A stretch of 64,000 nt of DNA. It comes from Deltaproteobacteria bacterium. Its GTDB lineage: Bacteria > Desulfobacterota > Desulfobulbia > Desulfobulbales > Desulfocapsaceae. The stretch spans positions 19,733-83,732 of the forward strand of contig PDQQ01000014.1 in NCBI GenBank assembly GCA_002747825.1. Direction: 5' to 3'. Below, piece by piece: positions 35,850 to 44,125 of the stretch (position 1 is its first letter; each line of letters begins with the position of its first letter). The notes under the pieces are model-generated. The model was not told the origin of the DNA and ran no database searches. It saw nothing but the letters and a program-made list of their open reading frames with translations. A program made the translations under genes and the position numbers.

Positions 35850-36838
35850 AAGAGATACTGATAGCTGGCGGTGCCGGATATATTGGCTCCCATATGTGCA
35901 AATACCTGGCCCAGCACAACATGCGCCCTGTGGTGGTGGACAACCTGAGTTCAGGCCACAGAGAGGCCGTCCAGTGGGGCCCGTTCTACGAGGGGGATAT
36001 AGCAGATGCCGATCTGTTGAGAAAGGTCTTTACCCAACATAACATCGAAGCGGTGATGCATTTTGCCGCCTTTTGCTATGTCGGAGAATCCGTTGAAAAA
36101 CCGCTCAAGTATTACCAAAACAACATCGCCGCAACCCTAACCCTGCTCTCGGAGATGCTGGCGCACGATGTTTTCAAGTTTATCTTCTCCTCCACCTGTG
36201 CCACCTACGGAGAACCGGCAACCCTGCCTATTCTGGAAGATTTTCCGCAGCAGCCGATCAATCCCTATGGCCGATCAAAACAGATGATGGAACAGATCCT
36301 CGACGACCTGGATCGAGGGCAGCAAATGAAGGCGGTTTGCCTTCGCTACTTCAACGCGGCCGGAGCCGATCCCGAGGGCCAAATTGGAGAGGACCACAGG
36401 CCGGAGACACATCTCATCCCTCTGGTCTTACAAACAGCTCTCGGACAGAGAGAGGAAATTACCATTTTCGGCGATGATTACCCCACAGATGACGGGACCT
36501 GCGTTCGCGATTACATCCATGTGGTCGATCTTGCCCAGGCGCATTATCTGTCACTGCTCCACCTCCTCGACGGTGGACAGAGCCGAAAATACAACCTTGG
36601 CAATGGCAATGGCTACTCGATCCTCGAGGTCATTGACGCGACAAGATCGGTTACTGGAGCTGCAATTCCGCTGCGTTACGGAGAGCGCCGCCCCGGTGAT
36701 CCCGCAGCCCTGGTTGGCTCATCAGCGCTGATCACAGAAGAGCTCAACTGGCAGCCACAGCACCACCGTCTTGAAGAGATTATACAGACGGCCTGGCGCT
36801 GGCATAAAGAGAATCCGGACGGATTCAAGGAAGATTAG
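35846..36838 (+). CDS. galE: UDP-glucose 4-epimerase
   Basis: GalE interconverts UDP-glucose and UDP-galactose. The 330-residue protein has 'LIAGGAGYIGSHMCKYL', 'VVDNLSSGHREAVQWG', 'EAVMHFAAFCYVGESVEKPLKYYQNN', 'FSSTCATYGEP', the catalytic 'NPYGRSKQMMEQIL' (YxxxK), 'RYFNAAGADP' and 'GTCVRDYIHVVDLAQAH'. It overlaps the G3P dehydrogenase gene by 4 bases and ends one base before the glycosyltransferase, so it is translationally coupled. Confidence 0.93.
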   Translation: MKEILIAGGAGYIGSHMCKYLAQHNMRPVVVDNLSSGHREAVQWGPFYEGDIADADLLRKVFTQHNIEAVMHFAAFCYVGESVEKPLKYYQNNIAATLTLLSEMLAHDVFKFIFSSTCATYGEPATLPILEDFPQQPINPYGRSKQMMEQILDDLDRGQQMKAVCLRYFNAAGADPEGQIGEDHRPETHLIPLVLQTALGQREEITIFGDDYPTDDGTCVRDYIHVVDLAQAHYLSLLHLLDGGQSRKYNLGNGNGYSILEVIDATRSVTGAAIPLRYGERRPGDPAALVGSSALITEELNWQPQHHRLEEIIQTAWRWHKENPDGFKED

Positions 36839-38068
36839 ATGCAATCAACGACCAACGGCGAAAAATTAAAGGTTCTTGTCCTGGCCCCCCATCCTTTTTT
36901 TATCAACAGGGGCACGCCGATCGACGTTCTTCTTGTCGTCAGGGCCCTTTCAGAGCGGGGTGACACCGATGTCGATATGCTTGTCTACCCGGAAGGAGAA
37001 GATGTTGATCTGCCTCGAGTGCGGATCAACAGGGTGCCATTCTGTGGCTATATAAAGAATGTTCGTCCTGGATTTTCGTTGAAAAAGCTCTATATAGACT
37101 TCTTTATGCTCTTTTCCACCTGGAAGCGGGTGCATCAAAAACGCTACAGCCTGCTGCACGCGGGCGAAGAGTCTGTGTTTATCGCCATGCTGATGAAATG
37201 GATATACGGCATTCCCTATATCTACGACATTGACTCTTCGATTGCCCAGCAACTTGTTGAAAAGAATCAACGCTTGAAACCCCTTGCGCAGTTGTTCAAC
37301 TGGTTCGAAAAAAAGGCGATGTCAAAGGCGCTGGCCTGCGCTCCGGTCTGCCATGCCTTAAGAGAGTTATGCGAAAAGAACAAGGCGGCAAAGATTGTCA
37401 CCCTCCACGATATCAGCCAGCTTCGCAATCCAGACCTGCAGCCAACCGGTCTTCTGCGCAAAGAGATACAAAAAGAAGACCTGGCGGAAGAGAGTATTAT
37501 CCTCCTCTACTGCGGGAATCTGGAGAGATACCAGGGGATCGATCTTCTCGTGGAAAGTCTGCCCCATGCCATCTCCCAAGAGGCCAATATTGAACTGGTC
37601 ATCATCGGTGGTGTTCAAGAAGATATTGAACGCTACAGGACAAAGGCAGAGGGGCTTGGGGTGGCCAGTAACATCCATTTTCTCGGGCCCCGGCCCTTTG
37701 AGCAGCTTGACAGCTATCTTGTTGAGGCCGATATCCTTGTGGCACCCAGGATCAAAGGCGTCAATACCCCGATGAAGATTTTTCCCTATCTGCACTCCGG
37801 AAAACCGGTTCTCCTGACAAAACTCTATACCCACACCCAAATCGTAACCGACCGGGAGGCCTTTCTCGCAGAACCGGATGCAAAGAGTTTTGGCGCAGCC
37901 ATCCTGCAGCTGGCAAAGGACCCCGACCTGCGAAACGCCCTTGGCGCCCGGGGGCGGAGCTTTGTCGAAAAGGACCATGTATATTCCGCACATAAAAAGA
38001 GGGTTGACAAACTCTACAACTGGGTGAAGATGCATCTGTACCCGAAAACCTCTGAACCAGAAGAATAA
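36839..38068 (+). CDS. Glycosyltransferase, GT4-like
   Basis: The 409-residue protein has the GT-B layout. The N-terminal domain starts 'LKVLVLAPHPFFINRGTPIDVLLVVRAL'; the C-terminal domain has 'LLYCGNLERYQGIDLLVESLPHA', 'LVIIGG', 'IHFLGPRPFEQLDSYLVEADILVAP', and 'NTPMKIFPYLHSGKPVLLTKLYTHTQI', which is the donor-nucleotide binding region of family 4. It starts directly after galE. It probably adds a sugar from UDP-xylose, UDP-galactose or a related donor to a glycan or lipid; the acceptor is unknown. Confidence 0.85.
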   Translation: MQSTTNGEKLKVLVLAPHPFFINRGTPIDVLLVVRALSERGDTDVDMLVYPEGEDVDLPRVRINRVPFCGYIKNVRPGFSLKKLYIDFFMLFSTWKRVHQKRYSLLHAGEESVFIAMLMKWIYGIPYIYDIDSSIAQQLVEKNQRLKPLAQLFNWFEKKAMSKALACAPVCHALRELCEKNKAAKIVTLHDISQLRNPDLQPTGLLRKEIQKEDLAEESIILLYCGNLERYQGIDLLVESLPHAISQEANIELVIIGGVQEDIERYRTKAEGLGVASNIHFLGPRPFEQLDSYLVEADILVAPRIKGVNTPMKIFPYLHSGKPVLLTKLYTHTQIVTDREAFLAEPDAKSFGAAILQLAKDPDLRNALGARGRSFVEKDHVYSAHKKRVDKLYNWVKMHLYPKTSEPEE

Positions 38069-38135
38069 AACGAACTGTTATCTCTACCATCGGTAAACAG
38101 CGCAGTTCAGTCAAAGCCAACAAGATCGCCAGAAT

Positions 38136-39143
38136 ATGCAAAAGACAATACAACCAGGCAGCAAGGTTCTCGTTACCGGAGCCACCGGATATACGGGAAG
38201 AGTTCTCACCCAAAAACTCCTGAAACAGGGCCTCAAGGTACATGCTATTGCCAGGCAGTCCTCCAACCTGCAGCCACTTGCAGGCCTGGATATTTCCTGG
38301 TTTCGGGGCGACGTCTTCGACGAAGAGACGGTACACGCCGCCATGCAGGGAGTAGAATACGTCTTTCATGTGGCAGCCGCCTTTCGCGAGCCGCAAAGCA
38401 CTGAACAGGACTACCGGAACGTTCATCTACTCTCAACACAGCTCATTGTCCAGGAGGCCCAGAAAAATCCCGATTTCAAACGCCTGGTTCACGTCTCAAC
38501 AATGGGCGTACATGGGCATATAGCAGATCCTCCGGGCAGCGAAGAATCAGCCTTTTCACCCGGCGATGGCTACCAGAGAACCAAGGTCGAGGCCGAAAAA
38601 TGGCTTGCGGAATTTGCAGCTCCCCAGGGTTTTCCCTACACAATTATTCGTCCGTGTGCCATTTATGGTCCGGGGGAAAGACGGCTTCTCAAGCTTTTCA
38701 AAATGGCTGCAGGACCAGTATTTCCGATCCTTGGCCGCGGAAAATGCTGGTACCATCTCGTGCATGTAGAAGATCTCACCAACGCCATTATCCTTGCGGC
38801 AACGGCAGAGACAGCCCTTGGCCAGGCCTTTATCATTGGGGCAACAGAGCCTATTCAGCTCGAAGAAATGGCAACCATCATTGCCAGGGAATATCAGAGC
38901 ACCCCCAGAATTATCCGCCTGCCCATAGGCCCCTTTTTCCTGCTGGCAGATATCTGCGAAGCCGTCTGTAAACCCTTTAAAATCGAACCACCGATCTACC
39001 GCCGAAGGGTCGCTTTCTACTCAAAAGACCGTCATTTTTCTACACAAAAAATGCAGGAAGTGCTCGGTTACCAGCCTCTTTGGAACAACCACGACGGCAT
39101 TGTTGAATCAGCCCGCTGGTACAAGGAAAATCATTGGCTGTAG
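38136..39143 (+). CDS. NAD(P)-dependent epimerase/dehydratase (extended SDR)
   Basis: This 335-residue extended SDR has the nucleotide motif VTGATGYTGRVL, 'VFHVAAAFREP', a catalytic YQRTK (YxxxK) preceded by 'HVSTMGVHG', 'IIRPCAIYGPGERRLLKLFK' and 'HLVHVEDLTNAIILAA'. The sequence is closest in pattern to the dihydroflavonol-4-reductase/HpnA-like group rather than to GalE. It is in the glycan cluster and probably modifies a sugar or a lipid carrier head group; the substrate is not known. Confidence 0.8.
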   Translation: MQKTIQPGSKVLVTGATGYTGRVLTQKLLKQGLKVHAIARQSSNLQPLAGLDISWFRGDVFDEETVHAAMQGVEYVFHVAAAFREPQSTEQDYRNVHLLSTQLIVQEAQKNPDFKRLVHVSTMGVHGHIADPPGSEESAFSPGDGYQRTKVEAEKWLAEFAAPQGFPYTIIRPCAIYGPGERRLLKLFKMAAGPVFPILGRGKCWYHLVHVEDLTNAIILAATAETALGQAFIIGATEPIQLEEMATIIAREYQSTPRIIRLPIGPFFLLADICEAVCKPFKIEPPIYRRRVAFYSKDRHFSTQKMQEVLGYQPLWNNHDGIVESARWYKENHWL

Positions 39144-39155
39144 GAGCAAGAAACG

Positions 39156-39947
39156 ATGAAAGAACAAGCGAGCGAAAAAAAAGCCAGAGTCGAAAAGCAA
39201 AACCTCGCCGAACAGCTGCATAGCGAAGACTCTTCACTTTCCCGTTATCGCAACAAGGTGCTCGGCAAAAAAGCCAGCCTCGTGCAGCTCCTTGGTTTTG
39301 AACTCGGCCAGATCATCTGCTCCAACCTTGGTGGTGGACTCGGTTATCTGCTCAGGAAGCTCAGCTTTTCGCCATTCTTTCGCTCCTGCGGTACCGGACT
39401 GATCCTCGGCAGAGGTATTACCCTACGCACACCAGGCAATATAGACCTGGGTGAGAATGTGGCCATAGACGATCAGACCTTGCTTGATGGGGGGACAGGT
39501 CCTGAATGCACAATGTCAATAGGCGACCGCAGTCTTATCAGCAAGGGCTGTGTGATTCAGGCCAAAACCGGCTTTCTGGTCATCGGAAAGGAATGTGACA
39601 TAGGCGCCCATGTCATACTCACCAGCACCGGCGGCCTGACACTTGAAGACAACGTTCTCATCGCTGGAAACTGTTATATTGGAGGTGCCCGCTATAACCT
39701 GGATGAGTTGGAACAACCCATTATGCATCAGGGCATCTACTCGAGAGGAGCAATTACCATAGGCAAAAACAGCTGGCTTGGGGCCTCGGTGACGATCCTT
39801 GATGGCGTGAAAATTGGCAGAGGCTGCGTTATCGGCGCTGGATCCGTGGTCACAAAAGACATCCCGGACTATGCAATAGCAGTTGGCAGTCCGGCACGCG
39901 TCAGAGGCAGCCGGCTCGAGCAAGAAAGCCGATCACAGGACCAATAA
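39156..39947 (+). CDS. Hexapeptide-repeat acyltransferase
   Basis: The 263-residue product contains left-handed beta-helix hexapeptide repeats ('ITLRTPGNIDLGENVAIDDQTLLDGG', 'MSIGDRSLISKGCVIQ', 'LVIGKECDIGAHVILTSTGGLTLEDNVLIAGNCYIGG', 'ITIGKNSWLGASVTILDGVKIGRGCVIGAGSVVTKDIPDYAIAVGSPARVRG'). This is the maltose/galactoside O-acetyltransferase type, with a ~70-residue N-terminal extension. It closes the glycan cluster and probably O-acetylates the product. Confidence 0.85.
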   Translation: MKEQASEKKARVEKQNLAEQLHSEDSSLSRYRNKVLGKKASLVQLLGFELGQIICSNLGGGLGYLLRKLSFSPFFRSCGTGLILGRGITLRTPGNIDLGENVAIDDQTLLDGGTGPECTMSIGDRSLISKGCVIQAKTGFLVIGKECDIGAHVILTSTGGLTLEDNVLIAGNCYIGGARYNLDELEQPIMHQGIYSRGAITIGKNSWLGASVTILDGVKIGRGCVIGAGSVVTKDIPDYAIAVGSPARVRGSRLEQESRSQDQ

Positions 39948-39968
39948 ACCTGTCACCCGGCACCTCTT

Positions 39969-40931
39969 TTATCGTATACCGGTTTTCTCTCTCTCCCGGG
40001 CCATCTGAGTCTTGAGCTCTTCATACTCTCTGACCGAACGACGTATGGAGTTGTCTTGTTCCTGTTTCATTCGGGCAATCTTTTCCTTGATCTTCTCTTG
40101 TCTGATGGTCAGGGTATTGGCACCAAAAAGGGTTGACGCCAGATATTTGAAGGAAAAGAGCATAAGCTCCACATCGTCTTCTTTCAGCGTTTGTATGGTC
40201 TCTTCATCCAGGACATAGGTATCGAGAAAAGAGCTTTCAAAGATAAATCTTCTAAAGGTGGCAAGATCGGTCGAGGCCATAAAAAACATACGTTTTGCCT
40301 GCTCAGAGAGGGTCGCCTGCAGACCAAAAGACTTGCGCCGCATCACCAGACGCAGCCACTCCTTGTTCATCTCATCGCGCACATCAACGCCCTGATCTTT
40401 ACGCCATTCACCAACGGTCCAGAGCGTATCCTCTTCAAAGCCCTTACAGTGGTCTTCCCGAACAGAGAAAAAGAACTTCTCTTCCCTTGAAGGGTTCTCG
40501 GCACCCGATTCATCATAACTGCCGCCTTCATGGAAATCCGCCATACCAATGGGGTAATAGCGGCAGGCAGTGGGCCTGTCGGAATAGACGGTACAACCTT
40601 CGGGAGTGACAAAGGGACAGCGGTTATCTTCTTTTCGTAATTTTAACATAACACCCGGCATATCGGTCTTTTCCAGATAGGTGGGCTGGGCGTACCGGTG
40701 TAAAAAGTCATGGGCCGGCATATCGAGGCGCTGGGTAAGCTTCAGTATGTCGTAAGGTGTCAGAACAATTTTTATTCCGCCACAGCAGGCGGTAAAGCAG
40801 GAGACCCCGGGATGACAGCGAAACTTGATCTTGCTGTCCAGCGTCAACTTTTTGGGCTCTATCGAAGATGGATTTTTTTCTTTTCCAAAGAGGATATTTG
40901 TCTTTGCTTCACCGCACCCTGCTTGATTCAT
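39969..40931 (-). CDS. YkgJ-type CxxCxxCC-domain metal-binding protein
   Basis: The 320-residue product has the cysteine cluster 'FRCHPGVSCFTACCGG' (about residues 37-52), 'CPFVTPEGCTVYSDRPTACRYYPIG' (~102-125) and a later 'DHCKGFEE', the pattern of YkgJ/UPF0153 proteins thought to bind zinc or an FeS cluster. The C-terminal ~80 residues form charged helices (KIKEKIARMKQEQ). ATG 40931 follows a G-rich stretch; a start 30 bases earlier is possible. It is convergent with the acyltransferase gene. Its function is unknown. Confidence 0.75.
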   Translation of the reverse strand: MNQAGCGEAKTNILFGKEKNPSSIEPKKLTLDSKIKFRCHPGVSCFTACCGGIKIVLTPYDILKLTQRLDMPAHDFLHRYAQPTYLEKTDMPGVMLKLRKEDNRCPFVTPEGCTVYSDRPTACRYYPIGMADFHEGGSYDESGAENPSREEKFFFSVREDHCKGFEEDTLWTVGEWRKDQGVDVRDEMNKEWLRLVMRRKSFGLQATLSEQAKRMFFMASTDLATFRRFIFESSFLDTYVLDEETIQTLKEDDVELMLFSFKYLASTLFGANTLTIRQEKIKEKIARMKQEQDNSIRRSVREYEELKTQMAREREKTGIR

Positions 40932-41276
40932 TCCCGTTACCCCCGCTGCATCAAAAACCATGATAAAATTGGAAGAACAACAAATAATAGTATCCCTTCA
41001 TGTTCTCTTGCCGAACGTCTGCGGGCACTATAATAACAAACCAATAATTTGTGTAGACCTCTTTACGAAAATCTTTCCTCAAGACCAGCTCATATAAAGT
41101 CACAAGAGGCTCTTTCACGACAACTGTAATCGTCTGCCTGTTACAACTGTGTAAAAAAACACTCACAAATGTATTGCCCAGGCGTTAATGCTTGCAGTTT
41201 TTACTCGTATTGCGTATATCACAGACTGCTCGTTTCGGAATTTCGTACAACAGAAGGGCCTCAAAGGACGTGCATA
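40932..41276. other. Intergenic region without a supported gene
   Basis: This 345-base divergent spacer contains only short overlapping frames with no ribosome site or family match. AAGGA (about 41266) is the ribosome site of the small gene that follows. No terminator or repeat was recognised. Confidence 0.45.
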
Positions 41277-41468
41277 ATGATTTTTTACAGTAAGATTGAT
41301 TTAACCGATGTGAAAACAGTGGTTTACCATCTCCCCGATGGTCCGGTGTTGTCACTTCCCATTGACGGAGTCGAAGAATACCTTGATTTTGAACTGGAAC
41401 AAGGCCATTTTTGCGACACCTCCGATATTGATGGCACCCTGCACTTCTTTCCCAAAGGCAATGCCTGA
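41277..41468 (+). CDS. Small hypothetical protein (63 residues)
   Basis: The ATG at 41277 follows AAGGA at good spacing and opens a 63-residue frame beginning MIFYSKIDLTDVKTVVYHLPD. The sequence is acidic, lacks membrane segments, and is not recognised. A single Cys (HFCDTSD) is present. It lies 57 bases upstream of the PHP phosphatase gene on the same strand and could be co-transcribed. The ribosome site supports its reality. Confidence 0.5.
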   Translation: MIFYSKIDLTDVKTVVYHLPDGPVLSLPIDGVEEYLDFELEQGHFCDTSDIDGTLHFFPKGNA

Positions 41469-41525
41469 TTTACCGGATTTTTCCCCGTTTACTTTCAAAA
41501 CATCCCCCAAGAGAGAGCCATCTGT

Positions 41526-42347
41526 ATGCAATACAGCGGCCTTGTAGAGCCTTCCGATCTCTTCTCCGACCATCATGTGCACACCTTTCTCTGCGGGCAT
41601 GCCCAGGGCTCGATGGAAGAGTATGTCCTGGAGGCGGTAAAAAAAGGTCTGCGGGTTATCACTTTTTTGGAACATATGGAAGAAGGGATCGTCAGCCGCT
41701 GGCCGTCATGGCTCAGTGAAGAAGATTTCGACTACTATTTTAGCGAAGGCAGACGCCTGCAGCAAAAATATGCGGACAAAATCAGGATCAGATTGGGGGT
41801 TGAATGTGGTTATAACAGCGACAGCAGGGACAGACTGCGGCAAAGGCTTGCTGCCCGCGAGTGGGATGAGATAGGGATCTCCTGCCATTTTCTTTTGCTG
41901 CCCGGCGAGCGAGAACACATCAACCTGCTCAGTAAAAGGGAGGAAAACCTGCGCAGATTTGCCGGACTGGATTGTTCAGAGCTTTTCAGAAGGTATATTG
42001 CCAACCTCAGCGAAGCCGTTACTTGCCTGAACGGAACCGTCCTCTGCCATCTTGACGCAGCCCTGAGATGGGTTCCCGGGCACCGGCTCAACGACCGGCA
42101 CTACCAGGAAATTGACGACCTGCTCGCCCTGATCTCTGCCCGAGGAATGGCTCTTGAGATCAACACCTCAGGGATCGCAATCCGCGGCGAACCATTCCCG
42201 AACCGACAGATTCTCGGGCTTGCAAAAAAGCACGACCTGCGTTTCGTTCTCAGCTCAGACGCCCATAAACCTGAAGATGTTGGCAACCACTTTTCCAGAT
42301 TTCAGCCAAAAACAGCTTCGCCTAAGACAAAGCGCTGCTCAGGGTAG
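41526..42347 (+). CDS. PHP-domain phosphatase, histidinol-phosphatase-like
   Basis: The 273-residue product has PHP-fold metal motifs: 'SDHHVHTFLCGHAQGSMEEYVLEAVKKGL' at the N-terminus, 'FLEHMEEG', 'LGVECGY', 'CHFL', 'CHLDAALRW' and 'LSSDAHKPEDVGNHF' at the end. This pattern matches HisK/HisJ-type histidinol-phosphate phosphatases, consistent with histidine synthesis, but other PHP phosphoesterases share it. The 3' end overlaps the convergent oxidoreductase gene by 9 bases. Confidence 0.8.
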   Translation: MQYSGLVEPSDLFSDHHVHTFLCGHAQGSMEEYVLEAVKKGLRVITFLEHMEEGIVSRWPSWLSEEDFDYYFSEGRRLQQKYADKIRIRLGVECGYNSDSRDRLRQRLAAREWDEIGISCHFLLLPGEREHINLLSKREENLRRFAGLDCSELFRRYIANLSEAVTCLNGTVLCHLDAALRWVPGHRLNDRHYQEIDDLLALISARGMALEINTSGIAIRGEPFPNRQILGLAKKHDLRFVLSSDAHKPEDVGNHFSRFQPKTASPKTKRCSG

Positions 42348-44060
42348 CCAATCCTCACCCATACGACGGATGATGTTGAAACCGCCCGGTACAACCAGGC
42401 TGTTTTTTAAACCCACGGCATCCAGCATGGTCTGAACCTCAAAAGACCGTGAACCAGCATTACAGAAGATAATCAACTCCTTGTCCTGTGGAAGCTCGCT
42501 CCACCGAGAACGGACCTGTTCGTAGGGCAATGATAGCCAACGATCGGTACCAAATTTTTCAACAAACGGCTCTGCCTCCTTGGCGTAACGTACATCGACA
42601 ACCACCCGGTCCTCGTAGCGCTGAGGAGCTGACATATATTCATTAAATTCGTGAATATCTATCTGTCGCATTATCTTCGCACAGAGATTATCGGCAATAT
42701 AGGCAGCCGCGTTTATCGGATCGATCGCCGGAGAAAACGGTGGAGAATAGGCCATTTCGATACGACCAACGTCATCGATGGTTGCTCCGGCAGCAATGGC
42801 TACAGCGGCGGCATCTAATCGAACGGAGAGTCCATCGTTAACAGGCCCAGATCCCTGCAGGCCAAGCACCCTTCTGCTCTTCTTATCAAAGACCAATTCC
42901 AGGGCAATAACGGTCTGGCCTGGATAAAAATGCGCCCTATCTGACGGCGTTGACAAGGAATAACCGGCATCAAACCCCTCCCGCAGGGCTGCGGCGTAAC
43001 TGAGCCCCACTGAGCCAACAGCCACGTCAAAGGCCTTGACGATAAAACTGGCGACCCCGCCTCTGAAAACACTGGGCAAACCGCACATATTGTCAGCGGC
43101 AACCCGTCCTTCCCTGTTTGCCATACTGCCAAATGGGGCCATAAACTTCCTGCCTGAGACCAGATGGGTGATCTCGACACAATCACCGGCCGCATAAATA
43201 TCTGGATCGGATGTCTGCAACCTCTCATTCACGGTAATTGCCCCGCGATCTGAGACCTGAAGACCAGCAGCAACGGCAAGCTCACTTCTCGGTTGAATTC
43301 CTACTGCCATGATAACGATATCAGCGTCATGGGTCTGGATTGCGGTGCGCACTCCAACCGCCAGGCCATTTTCGACAACTATCTCCTGCGCTCCTTGACC
43401 GAGAAAGACATCTACCCCGCCGTCACGCAGGCCCTTTGCCATTATCTTGGCAATCGGTTTATCGACAATTCCGGGCAGAAGCTGGTCCCGAAATTCGACA
43501 ATTGCTGTCGGGATACCCCATAGATCGGCAAATGCTTCTGCCATCTCAATGCCAATGGCCCCGCCGCCGATGACCACGGCCTTGCCCACCTTGCCCCTGG
43601 CAATCAGATCCTTGATCTCTATTGCCCTGTGCAGATTGTTGACAGAAAAGACATTGGCTGCATCGGCTCCGGGAATCGGCAGACGCACAGGGCTGCTGCC
43701 TGTTGCCAGCATAAGGCTATCGTATGCAAGAGTCTTTTTCTCATTTGTTGCAAGATCTTCGACCATGACTGTCTTGTTTTTCCGATCAATGGATACAGCC
43801 CTCGTCCTGGTCAAGACTGTAACGCCCTTGGCCTTTTCAAAAAATGAGGCATCACGGACCATATGAAAACTGGTTGACCTCAACTCCTTTTCATCGGCGA
43901 CATCACCCGCAACAAAATAGGGTATCCCGCAGCCGCCATAGGAGATAAGGCTGTCTTCATCGATAAGTGTAACCTCGGCCTCCGGCATAATTCGCCTCAC
44001 CCGGCAGGCCGCTTTCGGCCCTGCCGCCACAGCCCCTACTATAACAATTTTCTTGCCCAT
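42339..44060 (-). CDS. CoA-disulfide reductase-like flavoprotein fused to a rhodanese domain
   Basis: The 573-residue product is a pyridine-nucleotide disulfide oxidoreductase with FAD motif 'KIVIVGAVAAGPKAACRVRR', a single active cysteine (C44 in SYGGCGIPY), the NADH-binding 'AVVIGGGAIGIEMAEAF' and 'DIYAAGDCVEITH'. The last ~110 residues are a rhodanese domain with active loop CNAGSRS (C~533). This CoADR-Rhd architecture is known for CoA-persulfide/polysulfide reduction in anaerobes. ATG 44060 follows GGGGGA and lies just before the FAD motif. It is 65 bases after the histidine kinase gene. Confidence 0.88.
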   Translation of the reverse strand: MGKKIVIVGAVAAGPKAACRVRRIMPEAEVTLIDEDSLISYGGCGIPYFVAGDVADEKELRSTSFHMVRDASFFEKAKGVTVLTRTRAVSIDRKNKTVMVEDLATNEKKTLAYDSLMLATGSSPVRLPIPGADAANVFSVNNLHRAIEIKDLIARGKVGKAVVIGGGAIGIEMAEAFADLWGIPTAIVEFRDQLLPGIVDKPIAKIMAKGLRDGGVDVFLGQGAQEIVVENGLAVGVRTAIQTHDADIVIMAVGIQPRSELAVAAGLQVSDRGAITVNERLQTSDPDIYAAGDCVEITHLVSGRKFMAPFGSMANREGRVAADNMCGLPSVFRGGVASFIVKAFDVAVGSVGLSYAAALREGFDAGYSLSTPSDRAHFYPGQTVIALELVFDKKSRRVLGLQGSGPVNDGLSVRLDAAAVAIAAGATIDDVGRIEMAYSPPFSPAIDPINAAAYIADNLCAKIMRQIDIHEFNEYMSAPQRYEDRVVVDVRYAKEAEPFVEKFGTDRWLSLPYEQVRSRWSELPQDKELIIFCNAGSRSFEVQTMLDAVGLKNSLVVPGGFNIIRRMGEDWLP

Positions 44061-44125
44061 AGGTCCCCCACAGAGAGTAATAGAATACTGATCCGGCAAC
44101 AGCAAACCCAAAAGAAAAACCGATC

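Noticed and set aside
41277..41480. Selenocysteine read-through of the TGA ending the small ORF
   Set aside because: The sequence after the TGA is not recognisable as a selenoprotein and no suitable SECIS hairpin was seen.
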